Shown in pieces: positions 1 through 5,338 of a stretch of 10,741 nucleotides of DNA. Source of the DNA: an uncultured Nitrospirota bacterium. Its GTDB lineage: Bacteria > Nitrospinota > Nitrospinia > SZUA-224. Every line of letters begins with the position of its first letter. Position 1 is the first letter of the stretch. Position numbers and translations under genes: made by a program. The stretch lies in NCBI GenBank assembly GCA_913009285.1, contig CAJVYE010000015.1:1-10741 (forward strand), read 5' to 3'. Under the pieces are notes generated by a model, which saw only the letters and a program-made list of their open reading frames with translations, was not told the origin of the DNA and ran no database searches.

Positions 1-1
1 G

Positions 2-79
2 AGTGATGTGAGGTACATGTTCACAAGTGAGTATGGAATCTGTAGAGATGATTACGAAGTGGATAGAGTGACATTTTAG
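2..79 (+). CDS. possible C-terminal end of an unknown protein (5' partial)
   Basis: One frame is open from the window edge to a TAG at 77-79 and would give 25 residues ending in DDYEVDRVTF. There is no recognisable family and the fragment is too short to judge coding character. It lies left of the adapter sequence at 151-208, so it may come from a different genomic location than everything to its right. It could equally be chance. Confidence 0.2.
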   Translation, partial: SDVRYMFTSEYGICRDDYEVDRVTF

Positions 80-150
80 TGATATAATGAGATGAATCTG
101 TGAGCTCTTATTTCGCAAAAATGCTTGACATTTCGTTTTGTTTTTTTTTT

Positions 151-208
151 AATGATACGGCGACCACCGAGATCTACACTCTTTCCCTACACGACGCTCT
201 TCCGATCT
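151..208 (+). other. Illumina TruSeq universal (P5/Read 1) adapter left in the assembly
   Basis: All 58 bases, from AATGATACGGCGACCACCGA to ACGCTCTTCCGATCT, match the standard TruSeq universal adapter as I know it. The adapter is preceded by a run of ten T (141-150) and is followed directly by insert-like sequence, exactly as in a raw library molecule. This is not biological DNA. It marks an assembly join, and the reading frame running into the gene at 225-530 is open across it only by chance. Confidence 0.98.
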
Positions 209-530
209 CTATGCTGATGGCAAAATGAAGCATTCAAAAGGACAATTTGAAAATACCTATTATTTGGATGGTGATAAAATTACTAGAACAAGAGTTTATG
301 ATATAAAAAAGAAAAAAGTAATACCTGACGATACCATCTATGTTATTCAAAGACAATTAACTTCTGACCCTCAAAATAAAGGCATGAAACTTAGAGGATC
401 AGTAATAAGAGCCATTGGTCTACCTGGAGCGGATGCCATAGAGATATTAGTTATTGGAAAAAAATACATTCAATCTGTTAAATCTACCATGGATTATTTC
501 GTAATAAGCAGATACGAAAGAATTGATTGA
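209..530 (+). CDS. hypothetical protein, 5' end lost at the adapter junction
   Basis: The frame that ends at 528-530 is open back to the adapter at 208. The first ATG (225) has no Shine-Dalgarno sequence before it (bases 211-224 are purine-poor), so the visible part probably begins inside the gene as YADGKMKHSKG. The ATG-initiated part is 101 residues, lysine/isoleucine-rich, with a likely beta-rich C-terminal half (EILVIGKKYIQSV, then MDYFVISRYERID). I recognise no family, signal peptide or membrane segment. A well-formed attC starts 111 bp after the stop, which makes this the gene of an integron cassette whose 5' side was lost at the contaminating adapter. Function unknown. Confidence 0.6.
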
Positions 531-550
531 AAGAACCGAACAACGGGGTC

Positions 551-617
551 ACATCTGGACATTGGACAATTCGAATTCGGAATGAATACATTTTTAAAAT
601 ATTTATTATCCAGATGT
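551..617. repeat. 9-bp inverted repeat between cassette gene and attC
   Basis: ACATCTGGA at 551-559 is the exact reverse complement of TCCAGATGT at 609-617, separated by about 49 AT-rich bases. It sits between the stop codon at 530 and the attC at 642. There is no U tract directly after it on the + strand, so a terminator role is weak. It may be a long loose hairpin or chance. Confidence 0.35.
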
Positions 618-641
618 TACTCAAAAAATTTTAATAACATC

Positions 642-770
642 ACCTAACTATCGCATTAAGCTGACGTGAAACAGCGCTTAGTAGTTCGAAAGTTTTAATT
701 GTAATCAACATCATTACAGGTTCAATGGTTTTCCTGCTTTTGTTTCACGCACCTTATGCGTACGGTATGT
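642..770 (+). repeat. integron attC recombination site
   Basis: An R''-type box ACCTAAC (642-648, fits RYYYAAC) is followed by an arm at 652-672. That arm pairs with 742-760 in 18 of 19 columns, with one mismatch (661/752) and two single unpaired bases (T657 and A664). Single extrahelical bases on one arm are the hallmark that lets an integron integrase choose the folded attC strand. The outer 3' box GGTATGT (764-770) matches the expected R' complement GTTAGGT at 5 of 7 positions, so R' is degenerate. Total length of 129 bp is within the known attC range. The left arm also resembles the common attC layout CTAAC-spacer-AAGC-GACG. It separates the gene ending at 530 from the one starting at 825. 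Confidence 0.75.
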
Positions 771-814
771 AGAATAATAAGAGCAATTGCCATTCGATAT
801 TACCAAGTATAAGG

Positions 815-823
815 AAAGGAGAT
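815..823 (+). promoter_or_regulatory. Shine-Dalgarno site of the UPF0489 gene
   Basis: A purine-rich GAAAGGAGA stretch lies just before the ATG at 825. It supports that start, which also places the DIDLDYF motif at residues 6-12. Confidence 0.7.
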
Positions 824-824
824 C

Positions 825-1379
825 ATGTCATCAATACTTGATATAGATTTAGATTATTTTGCTGTCCTTGACAATCCAGTCAAGCGTCTGAGTGATCTGA
901 TGGAATGGGCTAATCAACCAGTCAATACCATTGTTGAGAAGCATCACAAAATTCTGAACAAATGGAATATATGTGTCAATAAGGGTATTATTTCTCCACC
1001 AACATCCATTTTGCATGTAGATGAACACCATGACATGATGGATGAGAAAAAAACACTAAATATTGCAAATTATCTCTATCATGCCATGCGTAAATGGCCT
1101 GACTGTCGTGTGTATTGGCTGGTGGCTCAACCAATTGATTCACCTGAACTGTGGCTAAGTGAAGATATATGGAATTTACTTGTCAGCAGATTTAGCACAG
1201 GGGCACAGCGTCCACAAAACTGGCCAAGACCTAATCTTGTAACGGTCTGTATCAGTCCTGAATTTGTGGCCCCCATTCTTAGATATCGCCTACTGAAGCA
1301 CATTGAACAATGGAATAACGAATTTAATTTTTCAAACATAAGAGCTAAATCGGTATTTAATCATACAAAAAACGCCTAA
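825..1379 (+). CDS. UPF0489-family protein (C5orf22-like), integron cassette gene
   Basis: This 184-residue protein carries two family-type motifs: DIDLDYF at residues 6-12 and HVDEHHDM at 64-71. Acidic/histidine clusters like these suggest a metal-dependent, arginase-like hydrolase site, but the biochemical function of the family is not established and the metal role is my inference. It has no signal peptide and is presumably cytoplasmic. The start is set by a good ribosome site 2-10 bases upstream. The gene begins 54 bp after the attC at 642-770. Its TAA stop (1377-1379) lies inside a GCCTAAC box (1374-1380), the usual compact layout of an integron cassette. No obvious dedicated promoter is present, so expression probably depends on read-through. 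Family assignment is fairly sure, function is not. Confidence 0.75.
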   Translation: MSSILDIDLDYFAVLDNPVKRLSDLMEWANQPVNTIVEKHHKILNKWNICVNKGIISPPTSILHVDEHHDMMDEKKTLNIANYLYHAMRKWPDCRVYWLVAQPIDSPELWLSEDIWNLLVSRFSTGAQRPQNWPRPNLVTVCISPEFVAPILRYRLLKHIEQWNNEFNFSNIRAKSVFNHTKNA

Positions 1380-1380
1380 C
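1374..1380 (+). repeat. attC R''-type box, left half of an attC split by the IS
   Basis: GCCTAAC fits RYYYAAC exactly and overlaps the stop codon of the UPF0489 gene. Its exact reverse complement GTTAGGC is found at 3278-3284, next to a long hairpin on the far side of the insertion sequence. The two are read here as R'' and R' of one attC interrupted by about 1.8 kb. Confidence 0.6.
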
Positions 1381-1442
1381 TCCTATAAGTCCTCCGGTTG
1401 TCAAGGGTAAAAACCCCCCGTTAGCAAAGAAATGAGATTTTT

Positions 1443-1462
1443 TTACTTTTTTAAAAAAGTAA
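1443..1462. repeat. 20-bp perfect palindrome
   Basis: TTACTTTTTTAAAAAAGTAA is self-complementary over all 20 bases. It lies between the left IS inverted repeat and the hairpin cluster at 1514-1618. It could form a U-rich hairpin ending transcripts from either side (UPF0489 gene from the left, IS transcript from the right), but no clear U tail follows the stem on either strand. Confidence 0.5.
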
Positions 1463-1513
1463 TCTGAGAAAAAGTACCTGTAATTTGACTTGCGTTTCAA
1501 AATTTTCTGGTTA

Positions 1514-1618
1514 GCAGATGTATTCTGCCCAAACACCTATTGAGGTTCAATAGCCCTTACAATGAAAATCCTTCATTGTAAGGGCGACAGCAGAGAAGCC
1601 ATCGGCTTTATTCTCTGC
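1514..1618. repeat. cluster of four consecutive stem-loops in the IS noncoding region
   Basis: Four hairpins follow one another almost without gaps. Stem 1 is GCAGA (1514-1518)/TCTGC (1524-1528). Stem 2 is CTATTGA (1537-1543)/TCAATAG (1547-1553). Stem 3 is a 14-bp perfect stem (1553-1566)/(1572-1585) with loop AATCC. Stem 4 is GCAGAGAA (1590-1597)/TTCTCTGC (1611-1618) with an inner GCC/GGC pair. Stems 2 and 3 share base 1553, so they may compete there. Such a row in noncoding sequence suggests a structured RNA or strong transcription end of the IS transcript. Which strand is used is not known. Confidence 0.55.
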
Positions 1619-1639
1619 GACCTAGAAACTAATTTGTTC

Positions 1640-1969
1640 CCTTGTGCCGCTCCAATCAAAGAGTTGGCTATAGCGATTATGGATAATCAATAGCCGATTA
1701 TTAGACTGTGTGCCCTCAGGCATCCGATAATCGTCTATTCCAGTTATGCTTTGGATTCGGGTAAGGGGCAAAATACATGTATCCTCTCTCAAATACTCAA
1801 TATTATTAAAGGAGCAGGACGGATATCCAATCAAAGCGCCTGATTCCCGGGATTCAATTCAATGTCTGATCCGTGCTCAATGGCACACTTATTACTATTT
1901 CACAGACAAATATCTGATTTCTCCCTTACGGTTTCAGTTATGTGTCGAGCTTATCCGCCCCCTCCCATA
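1640..1969 (-). ncRNA. candidate IS1111-type guide (seek/bridge) RNA region
   Basis: This stretch directly follows the transposase stop on the minus strand, the position of guide RNAs in IS1111-group elements. No convincing gene fills it: short open frames exist on both strands but all are broken by stops and lack ribosome sites. It can fold: TGTCTG (1863-1868) pairs with CAGACA (1903-1908), enclosing a GTGC (1873-1876)/GCAC (1883-1886) hairpin, with internal loops. CGCCTGATTCC at 1837-1847 resembles the left target flank CGCCTAACTCC (1373-1383) at 9 of 11 positions. The location argument comes from family knowledge; the RNA itself is not demonstrated and its ends are unknown. Confidence 0.35.
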
Positions 1970-3013
1970 TTAATGTCTCAAAAACTTTTCCTCATTAAAT
2001 ATCTTCTCCCTTTTTAACATATAATAAACAGCCCTTCCTAACTTGGCGGCTAATACGGAAAGACACTTTCCTCTTCCATGCTTTCTTTTGAGTTTTTCAT
2101 AATATTTTTTTCTTTCCTCGCTACAGCGTATGAACAATACCGCAGCCTCTGAAAATGCCCATTTCAGATGCGCGTTGCCTATCTTGCTTCCACTTGTCCC
2201 AAGGCGTTTTCCACCTGATTCCTTTGCACACTTTACCAGACGGCTATAGGAAATAAAATCCTGCACACGTGGAAACCGGTTAATATCATGTATCTCATAT
2301 AAAATTACCAAAGTCAGGGTAGGACCCACACCCGGTATGCTTATAAGTAAATTATACATCCTGGAGTCATGAGATTTCGCAGTCTTTTTTATGTGCCATT
2401 CAAGAGGAGAGATGATACTATTATAATGCTCTATCATTAAAAGATCGATCTCGATGTTCTTTTGTGCGCTTGGATCATTCAATCGTTCGGCTACCCCTTC
2501 ATGATTTTTTTTTCGGTCAAGCCTTTTGCCTATTTCCGGGAGATTATACTGACTGTATGTATTGATAACATGCACCATTAACTCAGATCGTTTTCTCACT
2601 ATATGGTTTCGTCTGCGCAGAAGATCCCTTGTGCCTCTCATTTTTTCAGGATAGACATAGGCGGTTGGTATCATCCCTCCTCTGAGTAGGGCATTGATCT
2701 TTGCGGAGTCGATCTTGTCATTTTTTGCCTTCCCTCCATGTATAGCTTTCATATACAATGCATGGCCAAGGACAAAGGGAATATTCTCTGCAGCGCATAA
2801 ATCAGCTAACCAGTACCAACTGAAGATACATTCAACAGCTACGACTATATCTTCACGGTAAGGATTTATGACTTTGAGAAAATATTCTACTCTGGTGGAT
2901 ATATCTTTATGAACTAAAATATTTCCTTCCTGATCACTAATACAGATGTACATTGACCTTGCATGAAGGTCAATCCCACAGTAATACTTGTGTTGTTTTG
3001 TATAAAATTTCAT
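1970..3013 (-). CDS. IS110/IS1111-family transposase (DEDD RuvC-like plus Transposase_20)
   Basis: The 347-residue protein recombines the IS through guide-RNA-directed DNA cutting and rejoining. The N-terminal RuvC-like domain shows GIDLHA (D15), VAVE (E61) and KNDKID (D99, D102), the expected DEDD set. The C-terminal Transposase_20 part shows SIPGVGPTLT (225-234) and the SYSRLV...SGGKR...SKIGNAHLKWA block, with a candidate catalytic serine at 266. Length is normal for the family and the frame is intact. I chose the ATG at 3011-3013 because AAGGAGG lies 10 bases before it and because relatives begin shortly before the GIDLH motif. A longer frame to 3064 starts with a poor TTG. It is antisense to the surrounding cassette genes. 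Confidence 0.92.
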   Translation of the reverse strand: MKFYTKQHKYYCGIDLHARSMYICISDQEGNILVHKDISTRVEYFLKVINPYREDIVVAVECIFSWYWLADLCAAENIPFVLGHALYMKAIHGGKAKNDKIDSAKINALLRGGMIPTAYVYPEKMRGTRDLLRRRNHIVRKRSELMVHVINTYSQYNLPEIGKRLDRKKNHEGVAERLNDPSAQKNIEIDLLMIEHYNSIISPLEWHIKKTAKSHDSRMYNLLISIPGVGPTLTLVILYEIHDINRFPRVQDFISYSRLVKCAKESGGKRLGTSGSKIGNAHLKWAFSEAAVLFIRCSEERKKYYEKLKRKHGRGKCLSVLAAKLGRAVYYMLKREKIFNEEKFLRH

Positions 3014-3079
3014 TTCTCTATTTCCTCCTTGAATTGAAACTTGCAGGCTAAGGTTTTCCAGCAAATAAAACTTGAATTT

Positions 3080-3121
3080 CTACTTAAACTTATATATCCT
3101 GTCTGAAGGTTTAGTTGTCAT
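3080..3121 (-). CDS. possible 13-codon leader ORF with a perfect Shine-Dalgarno
   Basis: On the minus strand AAGGAGGTGA (complement of 3132-3141) is fully complementary to the usual 16S tail. It stands 10 bases before an ATG (3119-3121) that opens MTTKPSDRIYKFK and a TAG stop. It lies 66 bp upstream of the transposase start in the IS leader. It may be a translated leader affecting transposase expression, or just a ribosome-binding remnant. No family can be assigned. Confidence 0.25.
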   Translation of the reverse strand: MTTKPSDRIYKFK

Positions 3122-3207
3122 AATATATATATCACCTCCTTCTTTTTGGACTTTATAACAGTATACCTTTCGATATGCTGTGAAGGAGGACTTAATTAGT
3201 ATCAAAA

Positions 3208-3284
3208 AATTTAACTTGCTCTAAAAAGATGGCTGGAGTGAAACGGAAGCCATCTTTTTAGAGCAAGTTAAATTAACGTTAGGC
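3208..3284 (+). repeat. right half of the split attC: 27-bp perfect hairpin and R' box
   Basis: Bases 3208-3234 and 3248-3274 are perfect reverse complements (27 bp) around a 13-nt loop. Three bases later comes GTTAGGC (3278-3284), which fits GTTRRRY exactly and is the reverse complement of GCCTAAC at 1374-1380. With the IS removed the parts form an attC-like site of roughly 90 bp. The nuclease gene starts 26 bp after the box, as a cassette gene should. An unbroken stem is odd, because attC stems normally contain extrahelical bases that fix strand choice. A terminator-like hairpin is the alternative reading. Confidence 0.55.
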
Positions 3285-3310
3285 TTTTAAAGACACAACA
3301 AGAGGATGGT

Positions 3311-4639
3311 ATGAATAAGTGGAAGTTTAAATGGCTGATAAAAACAATAATTGTATCAACTCTGCTTATTTTTCTGTGCTCTATTACATCAATAGAAGCC
3401 AAAACTTTTAAAGTTGCAAGCTATAACGTGGAAAACCTTTTTGATCTTACTATGGATGGAACGGAATACCCCGAGTATATTCCGAATACCGGCTATGGCT
3501 GGACTAAGGATATTGCAAATATTAAATACATCAATATTGCCAGGGTGATAAAGGACCTGGGAGGTGATGTTGTCGCTTTGCAGGAAGTAGAGTCGGAAAA
3601 AGCCCTTATTACTTTACGTGACAGATTGAAAGACTTCGGTGTAGATTACCCTTATATAGAAATTACGGACTCCAAGGCCACGCCGGTGAAGTGCGCTGTT
3701 CTGTCTAAGTTTCCAATTGTTGAGAAAGAAGAAATACAGGTTGATAATGAAGTTGCCAGAAATATTCTTAAAATAACCCTTGATGTCGATGGTAATAGTA
3801 TCATCCTAATTGTCAATCACTGGAAATCGAAACGAGGTCCTGAAAGTATGAGAATAGCTTACGCCAAAACGCTTAGGAGAGAGATTGACAAACTAAAAGA
3901 GGATGTCGACCTCATACTGATAGGTGATTTTAATTCGAACTATAATGAATACAAAACCTTTCTAAATTCTGGCAGATTAAACGATACTGGCGGTATTACA
4001 GGAATCAATCATATCTTAGGGACTATCAAAGATTCTGAAATGGTCAATGAAAAGATACTGATAAAGCAGGCCGCGAATGAGTATCTGTATAATTTATGGC
4101 TTGAAGTCAGTAAAATCAGACGTTGGTCTTACAATTTTTTTGGGGAGAAGGGCAGTCCGGACAATATTATCGTATCCAAAGGACTTTATGATGATAAGGG
4201 AATTTCCTATAGCGATAATTCGTTTAATAAGTTCCAACCGGACTACTTGTTCAAGGGAAAGGCCGTCTATCGCTGGCAAAAGGCCGAAAGTGGCATGGGC
4301 AGGCATCTGGGTAAGGGGTACTCGGATCATCTGCCGATTTCCGCGTATTTTTCCACTGAACCCTTCCATTTTAAAAACAACGATACTGTTTCCAATGATA
4401 TCGCCCCCTTAAAGTTGGAAAAAACCGAATCTCCCCAAGGCTTGCTTGACCTAAATACCGCTAACAAAGAAGAACTTATGTCTATCAATGGAATCGGTCC
4501 TGTTCTTTCAGCGCGAATCATAGCTGGACGTCCTTATAGAAGCGTCGATGATTTACGCAAGGTAAAAGGAATTGGTCCAAAAAGACTTAAAAAATTTCGC
4601 CCTTATTTTTTAGTCATAGGAAAAGAGGGACGTCCATAA
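3311..4639 (+). CDS. secreted endonuclease/exonuclease/phosphatase-family nuclease with C-terminal ComEA-type HhH domain
   Basis: The 442-residue protein begins with a signal peptide: KWKFKWLIK, a hydrophobic stretch (11-27), and likely cleavage after IEA (residue 30). The central EEP domain (about 32-347) has the catalytic series SYN (N39), ALQEVE (E92), VNHW (H170), IGDFNSN (D206, N208) and YSDH (D339, H340), the set used for Mg2+-dependent phosphodiester hydrolysis. Residues 378-435 form a ComEA-like double helix-hairpin-helix, with LNTAN (381-385), GIGP (394-397) and KGIGPKRL (419-426), which would bind DNA without sequence preference. It is therefore probably an exported DNase. A GAGG ribosome site precedes the ATG. 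It lies just after an attC R' box, so it is the third cassette gene. A promoter was not seen in the 26 bp before it. Nuclease fold is confident; substrate is inferred. Confidence 0.85.
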   Translation: MNKWKFKWLIKTIIVSTLLIFLCSITSIEAKTFKVASYNVENLFDLTMDGTEYPEYIPNTGYGWTKDIANIKYINIARVIKDLGGDVVALQEVESEKALITLRDRLKDFGVDYPYIEITDSKATPVKCAVLSKFPIVEKEEIQVDNEVARNILKITLDVDGNSIILIVNHWKSKRGPESMRIAYAKTLRREIDKLKEDVDLILIGDFNSNYNEYKTFLNSGRLNDTGGITGINHILGTIKDSEMVNEKILIKQAANEYLYNLWLEVSKIRRWSYNFFGEKGSPDNIIVSKGLYDDKGISYSDNSFNKFQPDYLFKGKAVYRWQKAESGMGRHLGKGYSDHLPISAYFSTEPFHFKNNDTVSNDIAPLKLEKTESPQGLLDLNTANKEELMSINGIGPVLSARIIAGRPYRSVDDLRKVKGIGPKRLKKFRPYFLVIGKEGRP

Positions 4640-4660
4640 AATTATAAATTTCCAGAGTTT

Positions 4661-4714
4661 GGCTAACCACTCATTCGAGTGGAACGCAAACAGTTGTGTG
4701 TTACGCCAAATAGC
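4661..4714 (+). repeat. degenerate attC-like remnant after the nuclease gene
   Basis: GGCTAAC (4661-4667) can pair with GTTACGCC (4700-4707) with one bulged C. The following CATTCGAG and GGAACGCAAACAG resemble the left arm of many attC sites. The right arm is too short to mirror it, and AAATAGC (4708-4714) is a poor R' box. A smaller hairpin CACTC/GAGTG (4668-4681) also forms. Best read as an attC whose right half was deleted, which would mark the edge of the cassette region. It starts 21 bp after the nuclease stop. Moderately uncertain. Confidence 0.4.
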
Positions 4715-4743
4715 TTGACCTGACTCCCCTACTTATATATAAT
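4715..4743 (+). promoter_or_regulatory. sigma70-type promoter of the degraded ATPase gene
   Basis: TTGACC (4715-4720) and TATAAT (4738-4743) are separated by exactly 17 bases, close to the ideal housekeeping promoter. The ATPase start codon lies about 40 bp further on, after a GGGGA ribosome site (4779-4783). The promoter begins right where the attC-like remnant ends and remains intact although its gene is broken. Confidence 0.65.
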
Positions 4744-4748
4744 TAAGG

Positions 4749-4772
4749 TAGTTAATTCTCCTAAATTAACTA
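4749..4772. promoter_or_regulatory. palindrome just downstream of the promoter, possible operator
   Basis: TAGTTAATT (4749-4757) is the exact reverse complement of AATTAACTA (4764-4772), with a 6-base centre. It lies over the expected transcription start, a common repressor position. No regulator gene is next to it. Confidence 0.4.
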
Positions 4773-4791
4773 AAATATGGGGACTATGTAC

Positions 4792-5284
4792 ATGAAAATT
4801 ATTGCCAGGACAATCCAAAAAAGCATAGAAAACAATGAAATTTCTGAACCACTAACTGGCAGAAAATATGAATTTCAGCTTTATTATTTTTCGGCTTAAG
4901 CCTTATAGCCGCAATTTAAGGAATGAATTAAAAAAGCTTAGAAAAATCTATTTCTTTGACACCGGAATCAGAAACGCCTTAATCAACAATTTTAATCCTT
5001 TTAACCTGCGCCAGGATATCGGTGGCCTTTGGGAGAACTTTATGATTAGCGAAAGGATAAAATTTAATAATAACCATGGCGTAACCAAGAATAACTATTT
5101 TTGGAGAACTCATGAAAAGCAAGAAATAGATTATATAGAGGAAGGACAAGGCAAACTTAAAGGTTTTGAATTTAAATGGAACCAAAAAACATTTCGCAAA
5201 CCACACATATTCCTTGATACATATCATGGCAGCACTATTGAATTAATTGATAAAGATAATTTTATCAAATTCTTAAATCTTTAA
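4792..5284 (+). pseudogene. remnant of an AAA ATPase with DUF4143 domain
   Basis: Family members are usually around 400 residues: an N-terminal P-loop ATPase and a C-terminal DUF4143/restriction-nuclease-like domain. Here frame 1 gives a start, MKIIARTIQKSIENN, joined directly to EPLTGRKYEFQLY, a motif that belongs to the middle of such proteins, and then stops at 4897-4899. In the next frame (about 4889-5284) the C-terminal part continues as FRLKPYSRNLRNELKKL, IYFFDTGIRNALI, GLWENFMISER and EIDYIE, with a natural stop. The Walker A region is therefore deleted and a second deletion/frameshift separates the halves. Promoter, palindrome and ribosome site remain. The 138-residue frame starting at 4868 could be translated but has no ribosome site and is not a whole protein. 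It may be a late addition to the cassette region or old chromosome. Confidence 0.8.
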
Positions 5285-5338
5285 AAAATAATTTATAAGC
5301 TGCGATTTAGGGTGTATAATTTGGTTGAGGTTTATCAG

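Larger units (their letters stand above)
1381..3203 (-). mobile_element. IS110/IS1111-family insertion sequence inserted in an attC site (ends approximate)
   Basis: The element carries one DEDD-type transposase on the minus strand and a 10-bp perfect inverted repeat, TAAGTCCTCC (1386-1395) and GGAGGACTTA (3185-3194). The repeats lie close to both outer junctions, as with the subterminal repeats of the IS1111 group. No target duplication is evident, which is expected for this family. Around 590 noncoding bases lie downstream of the transposase and about 190 upstream. IS1111-group elements carry their guide RNA downstream, IS110-group elements upstream. Both flanks look like halves of one attC, which matches IS1111-attC elements known to target cassette recombination sites. 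Exact ends cannot be set without an empty site. At roughly 1.8 kb it is longer than many relatives because of the downstream noncoding part. Confidence 0.75.

Noticed and set aside
124..156. TTGACA at 124-129 followed by AT-rich sequence that could pass for a promoter of the first gene
   Set aside because: The would-be -10 region lies in the poly-T run and the adapter, so the arrangement is an artefact of the join.
787..813. TTGCCA and TATAAG as a promoter for the UPF0489 gene
   Set aside because: The spacing is only 15 bases and the start point would fall inside the ribosome site.
1622..1861. minus-strand frame ending at 1622 that looks like a protein C-terminus (FDWSGTREQISF)
   Set aside because: It opens only after a stop at 1859-1861, starts with TTG at best, has no ribosome site and matches no family I know. 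A gene fragment carried by the IS remains possible but cannot be supported.
1746..1973. 75-residue + strand frame opposite the end of the transposase gene
   Set aside because: It has no ribosome site, runs into the transposase end on the opposite strand and has a poor, Pro/Tyr-rich composition. It is explained by the IS noncoding region.
4077..4412. overlapping frames in the nuclease gene on both strands
   Set aside because: They are shadows of the well-supported nuclease frame, without ribosome sites or family motifs.
5292..5320. TTTATA-17-TATAAT as gpsA promoter
   Set aside because: Transcription would begin at about 5327, right on the ribosome site of the chosen start, leaving almost no leader; the -35 box is also weak.
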